A stretch of 64,000 nt of DNA from Morinoia aosen (lineage: Eukaryota > Arthropoda > Malacostraca > Amphipoda > Talitridae): contig CM059559.1 in NCBI GenBank assembly GCA_030386875.1, positions 61,828,392-61,892,391 on the forward strand. The letters are read 5' to 3'. Under the pieces are notes generated by a model that made no database searches, was not told the origin of the DNA, and was given only the letters and a program-made list of their open reading frames with translations. Every line of letters begins with the position of its first letter. Position 1 is the first letter of the stretch. Positions 33,532 to 44,990 of this stretch are shown piece by piece. Position numbers and translations under genes: made by a program.

Positions 33532-34606
33532 GGAGGTCATCCGAGGCCCCTGTCGGCCCAATGGGCCAGTTTTTTTTGTTGAAAAAGGATCCTTAGGGGA
33601 TGGATTATTGTGCCCTAAAATTTTATGGAGCTACGGGCGTTAAATCACCTCCAGGGGAGATGTAAGGGGATCAAAAATTATGATTTTTTGACCCATATAA
33701 AAAACAAAAAAGAAAATGAAAAATCTGACCTATTTAGTTTGCTAGCAATTTTTCAAGGATACCAAAACTGTCTTTTTTTTGTTGTAGCATTAAAACTCAT
33801 TCACTTCTATTCATTTGAAATACCCTCATAAATGAACTGAAAAACTAATATTTTAAATTTTTCCCAAAAACTAAGGCCTGAATCGAAAAAAAGAATGGAG
33901 AAAAATTGGTTTCTTTTTGAAAATCACATATATTATTCAAATTTCAGAAGAATCATACCACGAATAACAAATTCACCATTCTTCAATAAATAATTTTTTT
34001 TTTAATTTACAATTCAGTATGTAAATATGAAATTATGCATGAAGATAATCGAAAAAACTTCAAAACAACATTCTATTACAATTATTCACCATTATAAAAC
34101 ATTTCAACAAAACAATTTGTTTTGGGCTTATAATGAAAACCCCTCATTTTCAACATTCAAAAGAATAGAAGTCAGTCAGTTTTTATGCTAGAAAAAAGAC
34201 AGTTTTGAATCCGTGGAACATTTCTAAAAAACTAAAGCTCATCTATTTCCCAATTTGTACATTTTTTTTATCACATTTCCAAGCCAAAACTTTCTTTAAT
34301 CATAGTTATTGATCCAATATTACATATACAAAAAAACGATAACAAAAATAAAAAATTCAAGAGCTTTAGTTTGTGTGAAATGCGACAAGGATTTCAAAAC
34401 TCTTTGTTTTTTCCTAGCGTGAAAGCTCATAGACTTCTATTGAAAACCCCCCAAAAATTAACGAAAAACTAATTTGATTTTTTTCAGAAAATAAGGCCTA
34501 AATCGAAAAAAGTTACGTGCAAAATGTTTTTTTTTTCAATAAATAGAAATAATGGCAAAATATCAGATCAATCGGATTAAAATTTAAAATCGATGAGTTG
34601 ACCCCC
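33532..34606 (+). mobile_element. TTAA-flanked non-coding DNA element, copy B
   Basis: Left end GGAGGTCATCCGAGGCCCC and complement of the right end GGGGGTCAACTCATCG, flanked by TTAA (33528-33531, 34607-34610). Shared with copy A in opposite orientation: GGCCCCTG near the end, AAAGGATCCTTAGG, CTAAAATTTTATGG, and internal AAGACAGTTTT and TAAGGCCT blocks. It also holds an internal inverted arrangement of 'AAACTAAT...AAACTAAGGCCT' sequences. No coding sequence. Confidence 0.65.
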
Positions 34607-34610
34607 TTAA

Positions 34611-36264
34611 TGCAATATGGTGTGAGCTATTGAAGAGCTAGCGGGACAAAGTTACTGCTACTAAAACTAATGTTAAGTCATAAGTGCATAATTACGAAAT
34701 TAACTTCGGTAGAATTACGAAAGCCACCACTAAATCGTCTGACCGAAGGTGTCGTTAACTGAGTTAATAATTATAATGAGTTCGTTTACCCGAAAAATTT
34801 ATTGTTTTGTCATAAACGTGTTCAGTTTTCCCATATAATTTGTAGGAGCTTCGTGTTTGTTGGCTTACAAACAGTCTATATGCGAGGTAAATTTTATTGG
34901 TGCAATTACTTTTGTTTTGCCATTTTAACTGTTGGCGAGGATGTCTGTGTGTAAGTAGTTTGATTGTGCAGCTGTCTTATTTTTATGTGAGTGTTGTTAA
35001 GAAAATGTTCCTCTTGGTAAAATATTCCAACTTTGGAAACATCCAGACACATTCTTGGGTCACTTTTGTTAAGAATCGAAAACGATTATTCTGTTAATGA
35101 AAGTATCGTCCTACGTTATTCGTTAAACTCGTTCGCATTGACTGTCCGTTTCACGATGTCCATTTGATATTTCTCTCTTGAACGTCTTAGTATGAGTCTT
35201 TCAATCGCAACTTAAGGTTAGAAGCCGCTGAGTCGGGTCACTGAACTTGAGAATTAGAGAATTGGGAATAGGGTTTTGGAAGTGTAATTTCTATTCGAAA
35301 ACTAAGCTCATGCTTGGCGGGCTCATACTTAAGCTCTTCGGTCTAATGCTGAATTCACTTGCTGCCAAAAGGGTGAAATGAACGCGAGTGAAAATGGGTT
35401 GAACCTGAAATCATGTAAGATGACGAATTAAACATCGATGTAATGAGGGCTAGTGCGTGGAAATTACTTATATACCAACTGAAATGATGTGTAAGAGACC
35501 AGGTGTGTGCACACCTGCACTCCCTGGCCACGATAATGACCGCAAACAAGAGAGCCGAGAGTTCTTCTACAAGTGAGAGCAGAGCATTAATATGAAGAGC
35601 ACTCTTTAGTTTCATCCCCGTGAGAAGAGAGCAGCTATGCGCTGCGAACGCTCCCGTGACGTGCGGTGCGAGCTGTGGCATGTTTTGTCGTCATGTGGGG
35701 CCCGACGGGCGCTACAGCCCCACAGCTGTGCTGCCTCACGCAACGCTGCTTGCGAGACGTGCGCGCCAATCTCGAACTGTCTAAAATGTACGATTATTAG
35801 CTGATGGTGCATACATAAACTACGGTGAGACGTGGGCAAATTCTGGTGTTTCTTCTTTTTTAGTGAGAAATATCCAAGTACTATTGTTTTGGAATGCCTT
35901 GGAAATCATGAATGGAGTTGCTTCGACTTCAAAGAGACATTCATAACGTTATAAGTCCAGTAATTATGTGCGTAGAATATTTTCTCTGAGTACTATGGTA
36001 TTCCTCGTGGCTTTGAGGTAACTCTGACTTGTGTAGCCAATCGTAGTACGCAGGATTGTAAATTTTGTTTCACTCAAAGCAGAAATTAGAGAGGGGCAAT
36101 TCAAGTACGAAGCAAATATTGAAGAAAATCCACTAACGCTAATTTTATGGCTTAATATTTAGTTCGCTTCGTTTAAATTAACTGGCATTCGTAGCCTCCC
36201 AGATAATCTAAATTTAACTGTTAAGCTAGAATTTGAGAGGTGCTGACCATTCTATGTTTCTTAT
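34611..36264. other. No recognisable gene or element
   Basis: About 1.65 kb. Frames of 66-108 codons (34897-35097, 35355-35681 minus) have no motif or family resemblance. The section 35500-35800 is richer in GC than its surroundings without other signals. Confidence 0.5.
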
Positions 36265-36538
36265 ATCACTAGTGTACACGACCCGTAAAAAATAACGGGA
36301 TTCGTTATTCCCTCTAATAAATCTTGTAGATGTGGATGCCAAACAAATATATCCATTCTAACAGTACCCGCGATTAGAATATTTTTGTACCTGTGTACTG
36401 GTGGAACTCGCATCACAGATACGGTCATTATAACTATCCTTATGAGCGTGACAGAGAAATGGAAGAGGCGGACTCCAAAAAAATAAACCAAGGGTATTAT
36501 TAGGTAGTAACAGGACCCGTGGAAATTCCTCGGACAAT

Positions 36539-38058
36539 GGCTGAAATGTATAAAAATAGAATATTCTATTGTCTACTCTTTTTGAGAAGAAAATTATTTA
36601 TTGGAATGCATAAAAGAAGACAATTCGTCCGAAGAGTATTCTCCGAAGAAAATTCTCCACACGCTTAGCAAATTTAGCGTATGTATGCATAATAATAGAA
36701 TATTCCTAAAAACTGAAGAATTTACTCCACATTTGAAAGGCAGGCCAGCAGGTGTCTTCGAGCAGTTGCCGGTGGTGGTCGTCGTGCATTATGGCTGCGT
36801 TCATGAATATTAGAAAACCTAAAATATATAACGTTCGTCGCTCAAGCCGTCATGTCCATGACTACAAGCATTTTTCCGATTTGACGAGGATAACGTACAT
36901 TGGATTGTACAAAACGTACTACTGGACAATAATGGTGTTGAGACCAGAGGAGGAGCATTATCTACAAAACAGCGGCTTGAAGCATTTCTTAGGTATGTGG
37001 CCGATCCAGGTTTTCAAGTCGGAGTTGGTGAAGACTTAGGAATAGACCAATCTTCAGTTTGCCGTTCGGTTCACTACATCTGTGAGAGACTCTTACAAAT
37101 AGCTGACAACTGGATCAAATTTCCTCAAGCACGGCAAGAGAAAGAAAACGCTTCCTCGATGTGGACTTCAAAATATTCATTTCCGCAAGCTATCGGGGCG
37201 ATTGATTGCACTCATATAAAGATAAAGAGGCCTGTGCGCCTCTTCCACCCTGACGAATTGGATAACAGAAAGGGAGTGCATTCAATTAATGTGCAGGCCA
37301 CTTGTGACTCTAAAGAGTGTTTTACAAGTGTTTGCGCTAGTTGGGCTGGCAGTGTTCATGATTCGAGGATACTACGATGTTCGGACATTCCACATGTCAT
37401 GCAATCAACAGGAGGTGACTTTCTTCTATTAGGTGACAGTGGATATCCTATAAAACCTTGGCTTATGGTACCCTTCAGAAACCCTGAAACTCCCGCGCAG
37501 CAACATTTCAACCAAGTTTTCACTAAAGAACGAGTAATTATTGAACGATGTTTTGGGCAGCTTAAGAAACGTTTTCCTATGCTGGCAGGTGTTGTTCGTG
37601 TTGCAAAAAAAAAAAGTTTCAAAAATTATTGTAGCATGTGTTGTTTTACACAACATTTCAAAGTATTTACATGATAACCTGCCAGAAGAAAGAAATCCTG
37701 AGTCTATTGTCAATGAAGAAATTGAAGAACATCGTGTGGAAACAGATGCTGTGCAACGACAACTTGGTCGTACCTAGAAGTTAGCCAGTTGCATTTAGAC
37801 ACCTGAAACATAAAGAGAACTTTAATAAAAAGAATGGTGTGTTCAGTTATAGATCTTTATGTTCCTACGAATACAAGCTAGTGCTTATGACGCTCTCTTT
37901 TTCCCGAAGAATATTCTACTTTGCTCTCTTTTATCACGAAGCAAATAGAAAATTGTTATGCATACCACATTTAATGAATATTCTATTTTCTACTAAAGAT
38001 TTGCTTTTTTATTATTTTTGGAAGAAGATAGAATATTCTATTTTTATACATTCGAGCC
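36539..38058 (+). mobile_element. PIF/Harbinger transposon with frameshifted transposase
   Basis: Ends GGCTGAAATGTATAAAAATA and complement of the right end GGCTCGAATGTATAAAAATA; at least 34 bp of inverted similarity including GAATATTCTAT. A 3-bp AAT duplication flanks it (36536-36538, 38059-38061). Helitron-like copy 3 (58749-58765) shows the uninterrupted site, CGGACAATGTCATCG. One transposase gene, no second Myb/MADF gene. 1520 bp. Its ends differ from the TTA-flanked Harbinger elements in the window. Confidence 0.8.
36791..37777 (+). pseudogene. PIF/Harbinger (HARBI1-like) transposase, two frameshifts
   Basis: Starts MAAFMNIRKPKIYNVRR. A one-base shift near 36873 moves it into a frame reading RFDEDNVHWIVQNVLLDN, TKQRLEAFLRYVADPGFQVG and GIDQSSVCRSV, then the DDE_Tnp_4 nuclease: IGAIDCTHI (D codon 37204), LLGDSGYP (D codon 37435) and IIERCFGQLKKRFP (E codon 37543). 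A second shift in the run of A at 37607-37617 leads to KIIVACVVLHNISKYLHDN, ending QRQLGRT at 37777. All three catalytic residues are kept. HARBI1 relatives cut at TTA-like trinucleotides with a partner MADF/Myb protein; none is encoded here. Recently inactivated. Confidence 0.85.
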
Positions 38059-38762
38059 AATGTCTTCGGTAAGCTAAGTGGACCCGTGAAAAAATTCGTC
38101 AACATTACCTTACCTATGCTAACCTAATATAACATAACTTATCTAGTAAAGTTAGACCATGAAGCTTCCCTTCAAGTCAGAAGATGTGGAGGTTTATGTC
38201 ATGATGAGGGGTCGAGTGACCCAGTTATGACAAAATCTGGTTACTAAATAGTTAGGGATTTGAGTAATTTAACCGTTGCCTATCCATACCTAACCAAATC
38301 TATCCTAACCGAATTTATAATGATAAAATGTCAAACTTTTCAATGCATGTAAAGGGCATCTTTTAATGTTACATTGAGGAATTCGGTTTTCATGATACCA
38401 CAAACTCAGACGAAAGCGTAACGGACAGACTGGTAACTAAGGAAGGATCAAACTGCTGGAATTCTTCTTTCATCCTGAGATTGCGCTTTTCTAGCTCTTC
38501 TTTTGCGTTCTCTGTCAAGTCTTCTTCTTTTCTGAAGCGTTTCCATTTTATTTAGTTTAAAAATTTGTACACATTTACGATAAAATGATATTTCTGAATG
38601 TTTCTAACCGCTAAACCTTTGATATTTAAATCTAATCAGTCTCCATTATACCAAATAAATAAATATACACCCTATGTTTCTTAAGAAGCGGACACCAAAC
38701 AAATATATAAACAAACACATAAACATACAACGCGTATTATAAGGTTACTACACCTTTTTCAC

Positions 38763-38872
38763 TTCAAATTAATCCAAGTCAAGTTCAATTTAATCCAAGT
38801 CAAGTTCAATTTCATCCAAGTCAAGTTCAATTTCATTCAAGTTCAATTTAATCCAATCCTAAGTTAATCCAA
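38763..38872. repeat. 21-bp minisatellite
   Basis: About five units of TCCAAGTCAAGTTCAATTTAA and close variants, ending directly before the LINE at 38880. Confidence 0.75.
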
Positions 38873-38879
38873 TCCCTGT

Positions 38880-38895
38880 GGGGGGGGGGGGGGGG
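38880..38895 (+). repeat. G16 homopolymer at LINE 5' end
   Basis: Sixteen consecutive G, preceded by CTGT and followed by TTAGAATTCTCCC. It is the junction between the minisatellite and LINE sequence. Confidence 0.9.
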
Positions 38896-38901
38896 TTAGA
38901 A

Positions 38902-41900
38902 TTCTCCCACCGTGGTCCGCTGCGTGTCGTAAGAGGCGACTATAGTGGACGGAGCGAGGGGACTGGGGATCCCCTTCTCTGTAATAATTTTCCCGAGAGG
39001 CAGCAGGCCAATGAAGGGGGTGAGAGAGGTCGAAAGACCATTCAAACCCTAGTACTAGGATCTTTGAATGTAAGGGGGTGTGGAAGTAGAGCAACTGAGA
39101 GTAAGAAGGAGGAGATCGGAAGAATGATGTTAAACCGGAAGATGGATGTATTGGCCTTGAGTGAGACGAAATTGAAGGGTAGTGGTGAGTTGATGTTTGG
39201 GAGTGTGGGAGGGAGAGTGTCTGGAGTACGTGGGGGACATGCAAGAGAGGGTGTGGCTATATTATTGAGTGTAAGAATAAGAGAGAAAGTAGTTGAATGG
39301 GGTGAGGTGTGATCAAGAATAATGTGGGTGCGAGTGAAATGGGGGGAAGAGTCTTGGGTGTTTGTGAGCGCGTACGGACCGGGATCGGAGAGGAGTGGGG
39401 AAGAGAGAGAGGAGTTTTGGGAGAAATTGTCCGAGTGTGTGGCTAGAGTGGGGAGTGGTTGTAGAGTTGTGGTGATGGGGGACCTGAATGCAAAAGTGGG
39501 TGATGAGGTGGTGGATGGTGTTGTTGGTAAGTACGGAGTAGCTGGGGTGAATGAGAGTGGGGATTTCTTGGTGGGGTTATGTGTGGAGAGTGAGTTAGTG
39601 CTTGGGAATAGTTTGTTTCAGAAAAAAAGTATTAACAAGTATACATATGTGAGGACGAATGGAGGTGTGATAGAGGAGAGAGCATTGATGGATTATATTT
39701 TGGTTAGCAGGGGAGTGATGGGTCGTTTGCTCGATGTGCATGTGTTCCGTGGTGAGATGAATGGGATTTCGGATCATTATTAGGTGGAAGGAAAGCTGAG
39801 AGTTAATGGAATATGGGGAGGTGTAAAAAGGAGGAGTGGAAGGGAGGTGTTAAATGTAAGCAAGTTACATGATTCTGAGCGTGAGTGTGAGTATCAGGAG
39901 AAGATGAAAGTGGAGTATGGGAGGGTGAAGGAAAGTGAGGTGGGTGGAGTGGAAGGGGAATGGAAGTTGTTTAAAGATGCGGTGGAAAAATGTGCAAGGG
40001 AAATGTGTGGGGTAAGGAAGGTTGGAGGGGGGATTAGAAAGGGGAGTGAATGGTGGAACGGAGAAGTAGGAGCGGCTGTGAAAAGAAAGCGGGGGGCGTT
40101 CGAAAGGTGGTTGCAACGAGGCAACCAGCAAAATTTTGAAGAGTATAAGGAGAGGAAGAAAGAGGTACAAAGAATGGTAAGGAGAGCGAAGAGGGCGGCG
40201 GATGAGGAATGGGGGAGGAAGTTGGGAGGGGATTTCATGGAGAGAAGGAAGGTTTTCTGGAAGGAAGTGAAGAGAATTTGGAAGGGTCAGGTGGAGAATG
40301 AGGCAAGAGTGAAGGATACAAATGGTAGGCTGCTAGTGGAGAGTTGTGATGTGAGAAAGAGATGGGCGGAGTATTTTGAGGAACTGCTGAACGTGAGGGA
40401 TGATAGGATTGCGAGAGTAGTAGCTGTTGGAAGTGCTGTTAGAATGCCTGTGTTTGGTGAAGTGAATAGAAATCGAATAAGAAGTGCAGAGGTGAGATGT
40501 GCGTTGGATGAAATGAAAAAGGGGAAAGCTCCAGGTTTGGATGGCTGCACGGTTGAATGTCTAAAGAAAGGAGGAAATGTGGTTATAGAATGGTTGGTGC
40601 GTTTATTAAATGTGTGTTTCGAGGCTAGTAAAGTGCCGGTTGATTGGAGTAGCGCGTGCGTAGTTCCGTTGTACAAGGGGAAAGGTGACAGGTATGAGTG
40701 CAGTAATTCTAGGGGTATAAGTCTACTGAGTGTCGTTGGGAAGCTGTATGGAAGAGTGTTAATTGGAAGAGTGAGAGTGTTGACGGATCGTGTGCTTGCT
40801 GAAGAACAGTGTGGTTTTAGGTGTGGTAGAGGTTGTGTGGATCAAATGTTTGCTGTGAGGCAGGTGAATGAAAAATACTTATTAAAGGGAAAGGATGTAT
40901 ATTGGGCATTTATGGATCTAGAGAAGGCGTATGACAGAGTGGATCGGGAGGCTTTATGGCAAGTGGTAAGTTTGTATGGAGTGGGTGGGAGACTGTTGAA
41001 TGCGATCAAGAGTTTCTACATTGATAGCAGAGCATGTGTGAGAGTAGGGAATGAGGTGAGTGAATGGTTCCCAGTTGTGACAGGTGTGAGACAGGGATGT
41101 GTGATGTCGCCGTGGTTGTTTAATTTGTTTATGGATGGTGTGGTGAGAGAAGTGAATGCCAGAGTGTTGGGAAAAGGTGCGCAGTTGGTGGGACGAAATG
41201 GTATGTATTGGGAAGTGTGTCAGCTGTTGTTTGCAGATGATACAGCGCTTGTGGCTGATTCAGAGGAAAAACTGAGGAGACTGGTTACAGAGTTCGGTAG
41301 AGTGTGCGAAAGGCGGAAATTTGAGGGTAAATGTGAATAAAAGTAAGGTGATGAGATGTTCAAGAGGTGGAGTGTTTGGAACTTTGGATGTGAGGTTGAA
41401 TGGGGAAGTTTTAGAGGAGGTAGAGCATTTTAGGTACCTCGGGTCGGATGTGACTGTTAAGGATAGTATGGAAGTAGAAGTGAAGCATCGAGTGAGTGAA
41501 GGTTGTAAGACATTGGGTGCAATGAGGAAAATTTTTGAATGCAGGAGTTTGAGTATGAATGCTAAGAGGGGACTGTATGAAAGTTTGATTGTGCCAGTTT
41601 TGTTGTATGGAGCAGAGTCCTGGGGGTTGAGAGCAGCTGAGAGGAGGAAGTTGGATGTGTTTGAGATGAAGTGTTTGAGGAGCATGTATGGAGTAACTAG
41701 AAGAGATAGGATCAGGAATGAGTTGGTTAGGGAGCAGACGGGTGTTATCAAAAAGTTGAGCAGGCGAGTGGATGAAAGAGTGCTTGGATGGTTTGGGCAT
41801 GTAGAAAGAATGAATGTTGATCGGCTGGTGAAAAAGATATATATGTCGGAAGTGAGTGATCTTCGAGCGCGAGGTAGACCACGGATGAGTTGGATGGATG

Positions 41901-41998
41901 GGGTGCGACGTGCTTTGTATGAGAGGGGTCTGACTGTGGACGTGGCGAGAGGGATGGCTGCGGACAGAAGTGAGTGGGGGCAGTGTATAAGGAGGTAA
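38902..41998 (+). pseudogene. RTE-like endonuclease/reverse transcriptase polyprotein
   Basis: Recognisable order: LGSLNVRGCGSRATESKKEE and LALSETKLKG (APE endonuclease start), VVVMGDLNAKVGD, MDYILVSRG and ISDHY (endonuclease end), then RT motifs MKKGKAPGLDG, VVPLYKGKGDRYECSNSRGI, QCGFRCGRGCVDQ, FMDLEKAYDRVD, GVRQGCVMSPWLFNLFM and LLFADDTALVAD, followed by the C-terminal HVERMNVDRLVKK and RPRMSWMDGVRR region. It would nick target DNA and copy its RNA there. In-frame stops TGA at 39310 and TAG at 39781 (SDHY-VEGKL) and one inserted T near 41312 (between RRK and RVNVNKSKV) break it. A start upstream of SLNVRG is unclear. Other readings, such as a host nuclease, are ruled out by the RT. Confidence 0.85.
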
Positions 41999-42281
41999 TT
42001 TTATTTTTGACGCGTTACTGGAAGCTGCCCGCGTGTGATGGGGTTGACCTGTCACGTGCGGGGGAGGGGCTGCACTCAATGAAGCGGTCGGGGTAAACCA
42101 GCTGTTGCTGTCGGGCCTGACTGTGGAAGGTGGTTGTGTTGGGCTGCTGCTGATCCTGGCAGTTCAGGTGCGGCCAGTGCTGCCTCTCTCGCCTCCTAGT
42201 GACTAAGTGTGGTGATTGTGGCCTGCTGTCGGCTACCCTCCCATGGGGAGGATAAGCCCGGTATATGTATGTATGTATGTA

Positions 42282-42892
42282 AGTTGAGTTAAAAATTGAC
42301 ATGATGACTTGTTAATTTGAGCTTTTTTGCGTTAAATATGTATCTATTGAATGTGATGAGCAAGACAGTCGTTTTTCCTTTCTGCAAGGAAGACGTAAAA
42401 TTTCCGCCAGTGTTGCAATCTAAAGACAAGTTGTCGTAAAATGTGCACAGTATCCAGCATCAGGAGGCAGAGTGTGATTCAGATCTTTAACCGCGGTGTA
42501 AAAGATGCCAGTCAATTGCAAAAATTTATTATTATACTAATAATTAAAGTTGTTTTAAAATTTTACAGTGATGGCAGAGTGCATACATTCAAATATTTAT
42601 GCTCAAATGGTAATTTTATATTACACATACACATAGTAGTTTTGAGGATTTATTCACACTCATGGACATTTATATACGTGAAATTCCACTTTATCACATA
42701 TATGAAATCATATACATGCAAATACAAAAGATTATCATTGGATGATATGTAGATTTAATCTTTATAAGAAATATACAAATCCGATTCATTGAGTACTAAT
42801 GTACGATTCTGTTTGATTACGATTTATATATGTACATTATTACCCAGATAAATTCCTACATTAGCAATAAAAATGTGGCCATCCATTCTAAT
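42282..42892. other. No recognisable gene
   Basis: AT-rich spacer between the RTE-like LINE and the Helitron-like repeat copy 2. A 103-codon frame at 42441-42752 is low-complexity and matches nothing known to me. Confidence 0.45.
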
Positions 42893-43247
42893 TAAAAAAT
42901 TAATGTTACGCTGAGGAATTCGGTATCCATGATACTGCAAACTCTAACAACTCATGTTTCAGACACGAAACAAGTATATAAATAAACACACAGCTGGTAT
43001 TATTGGGCTAGAAGATTGATAGCAAGAATAAAAAAAGGGGAATAAAAGATACCGAAATCCTGAGTGTTACATTAAAAGATCGCCTTTACATTCATTGTTT
43101 CTTTTACAATTTATGTCAATTTCTCCTGATTGTTTAGAAATATATTACATCAAAAGACTGTATTTTACGTACAAATCTGTCATAAGCCTAGATAGTATCA
43201 GCGTTTTTACTCATTTTTAAGTGATAATTGCGCCTTATAACCATACA

Positions 43248-43616
43248 ATGGAGCAAAAACTGGAGGCTGCTCGCGATTGAACGAAACTCTACCAGCAGAG
43301 AATAAGAAATGAACAACGGCAGGAAATCCTTGAAGGGACAGCTAAGGAACGTCAGAAAGTGAGGCGAGCTGCAATGAACGATGTACAACATGAAGAGTAC
43401 CTTCAGCGAGACAGTCGAAGACAGCAAATCATGCGTTGAAATATGGACGAGAAGCAGCCATCTTGGTACTTTGAGCAGCAGAGAAATTTATTTCAGCAAA
43501 GAAGGCAAAATATGGACGAGGAATAGCGGGCACAGTACCTAGAGCGTCAGAGAAATTTAATTCGGCAGAGATGGCAAAATATGGACGAGGAGCAGCAATG
43601 GGTTGGGTTACCATAG
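43248..43616 (+). pseudogene. Remnant of repetitive N-terminal protein, Helitron-like
   Basis: One frame of 122 codons from MEQKLEAARD with three in-frame stops (TGA, TGA, TAG). It contains tandem 23-residue repeats: NMDEKQ...FEQQRNLFQQRRQ, NMDEE-RAQYLERQRNLIRQRWQ, then NMDEEQQ. The sequence is rich in R, Q and E and probably helical. Arthropod Helitron and related PIF1-helicase proteins often start with repeats of the form 'N-(S/D)-EQR---L-RQR', which is why I place it there. No Rep or helicase motif follows before the minisatellite. The function of such repeats is not known. Confidence 0.45.
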
Positions 43617-43618
43617 GT

Positions 43619-44990
43619 TAGATAATGTTGATGAAATGTTTTCACTGGTCCACCGTTTTTATGTTCGACAAATCATCAGGATAGCTTCGGTTAGGGTATG
43701 ATAAGTTAGTATATGTTAGGTTAGGATAATTTTGGTTAGAACATATGTTAGAATTTGTTAGGTAATTTTGACAGAATTTTTCATGAGTCCACCGAGCTTA
43801 GCAATAACATTGGTTAAGCTAGGTTAGAATAGTTTAGGATAGGTTTAGATGTGTTATGTTGGGATAGGTTGAAGATATGTTTGACTACGATAGGTTAGGT
43901 AATGTAACCCAAATTTTTTCAAGGGACCACGGTTTTTTGTTTGATGTACATATTATCGGGATAGGTTCGGTTAGGATGTTAAGTTCGAATAGGTTAGGTT
44001 AGCATAGGTTAGGTAATATTGACGGGGAATTTTTACGGGTCCACGGTTTGTTTATGTTTGACATATTATCAGGACGGTTTGGTTAGGGTAGGTTAGAATA
44101 GGTTAGGTTAGGATAAGTTAGGTTAGCATATGTTAGGAAATATTGATGGAATTTTTTCATGGGTTCACGATTTTTTATGTTTGACATATTGTCAGGGTCG
44201 GTTCTGTTACTATAGGCTAGGGTAGGATTGGTTAGAATATGTCACGTTAGAATTGGTAAGGTAATGTTGACCGAATTTTTTCACGGGTACACCTAGCTGA
44301 ATGATGACATTGGTTAAGTTAGGTTAGGATAGGTTAGGTAAGGATAGGATAGGTAAGATATGTTAGGTTAGGATATTTTAGGTTAAGATAGGTTAGTTTA
44401 GAATAGGTTAGGTAATGTTAACGGAATTTTATCATGCATCCACGGTTTTTTATGTTTGACATATTATCAGGAACGGATCGGTTAGGATAGGATAGGATAG
44501 GTTAAGATTAGTTAGGTTAGGATAGATTTGGTTAGCATAGGGTAGGACAAGACGTGTTAGAGTATGTTGTGTTAAGATAGGTTAGGTTAGAATCTGTCAT
44601 GCTAAAATTTGTTCACGGTTTTTTATGTTCGACATATTATCAGGATTGCTTCGGTTAGGATAGGATAGGTTAGTATATGTTATGTTAGGATGGGTTAGTT
44701 TAGAATGTTATGTTAAATTTGTTAGGTAATGTTGGCCGAATTTTACCACGGGTCCACCTAGCCTAACGACGATATTGGTTAAAGTTAGGTTAGGATAGGT
44801 TTTAAGATATGTTAGGTTCGGATAGGTTAAGATATATTAGGTTAGAATAGATTTGGTTAGCACACGTTACGACAAGATAGGTTAGAATATATGAGGTTAA
44901 GAAGGGTTAGGTAGGAATATGTTATTTTGAAATTAGCTAAGTAATATTGACCGGATTTTTTCACGTGTCCACCTAGCTTATTGATGACAT
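43619..44990 (+). repeat. GGTTA-rich higher-order minisatellite
   Basis: Degenerate (GGTTA/GGATA)n tracts, related to the insect telomere pentamer TTAGG, alternate with conserved spacers. Two spacer types occur: TTCACGGGTCCACGGTTTTT with ATGTTTGACATATTATCAGG (for example 44034, 44158, 44438, 44617), and ACGGGTCCACCTAGCTTAACGA with ATGACATTGG (for example 43778, 44288, 44746, 44955). About ten units of roughly 100-190 bp. It lies wholly inside the Helitron-like copy. Confidence 0.7.

Larger units (their letters stand above)
36269..38715 (-). mobile_element. Helitron-like repeat family, copy 1 (interrupted by Harbinger)
   Basis: The left border on the minus strand has a hairpin (CCCGT-TATTTTTT-ACGGG), a short spacer and CTAG followed by T, which is the form of a Helitron 3' end. 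Internal blocks shared with copies 2 and 3 are GACCCGTGGAAATTCC, CGGACAATG, GTGGACCCGTGAAAAAATT, CCTAACC-type repeats, TTAATGTTACATTGAGGAAT and GAAGCGGACACCAAACAAAT. A GCGGAC...GGGTATTATTAGG block occurs at both ends of the core (36470-36510 and 38687-38735). The Harbinger element 36539-38058 splits it at CAAT/GTCTTCGG. Confidence 0.5.
38880..42281 (+). mobile_element. RTE-like LINE, nearly complete
   Basis: Starts with a run of 16 G, encodes endonuclease and RT in one frame from 39052 or earlier to 41998 and ends with a short (TATG)n tail (42261-42281), the kind of short tandem tail usual in RTE elements. The coding strand is strikingly G-rich and C-poor against the AT-rich flanks. Lesions are two nonsense codons and one base insertion. 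I could not find a clear target duplication. Confidence 0.75.

Noticed and set aside
39595-42302. Serine/threonine/proline-rich minus-strand frames across the RTE-like LINE
   Set aside because: They are antisense shadows caused by the G-rich coding strand.
43619-44990. True telomere or subtelomere
   Set aside because: The pentamers are degenerate, interrupted by conserved spacers and bounded by the Helitron-like terminus.
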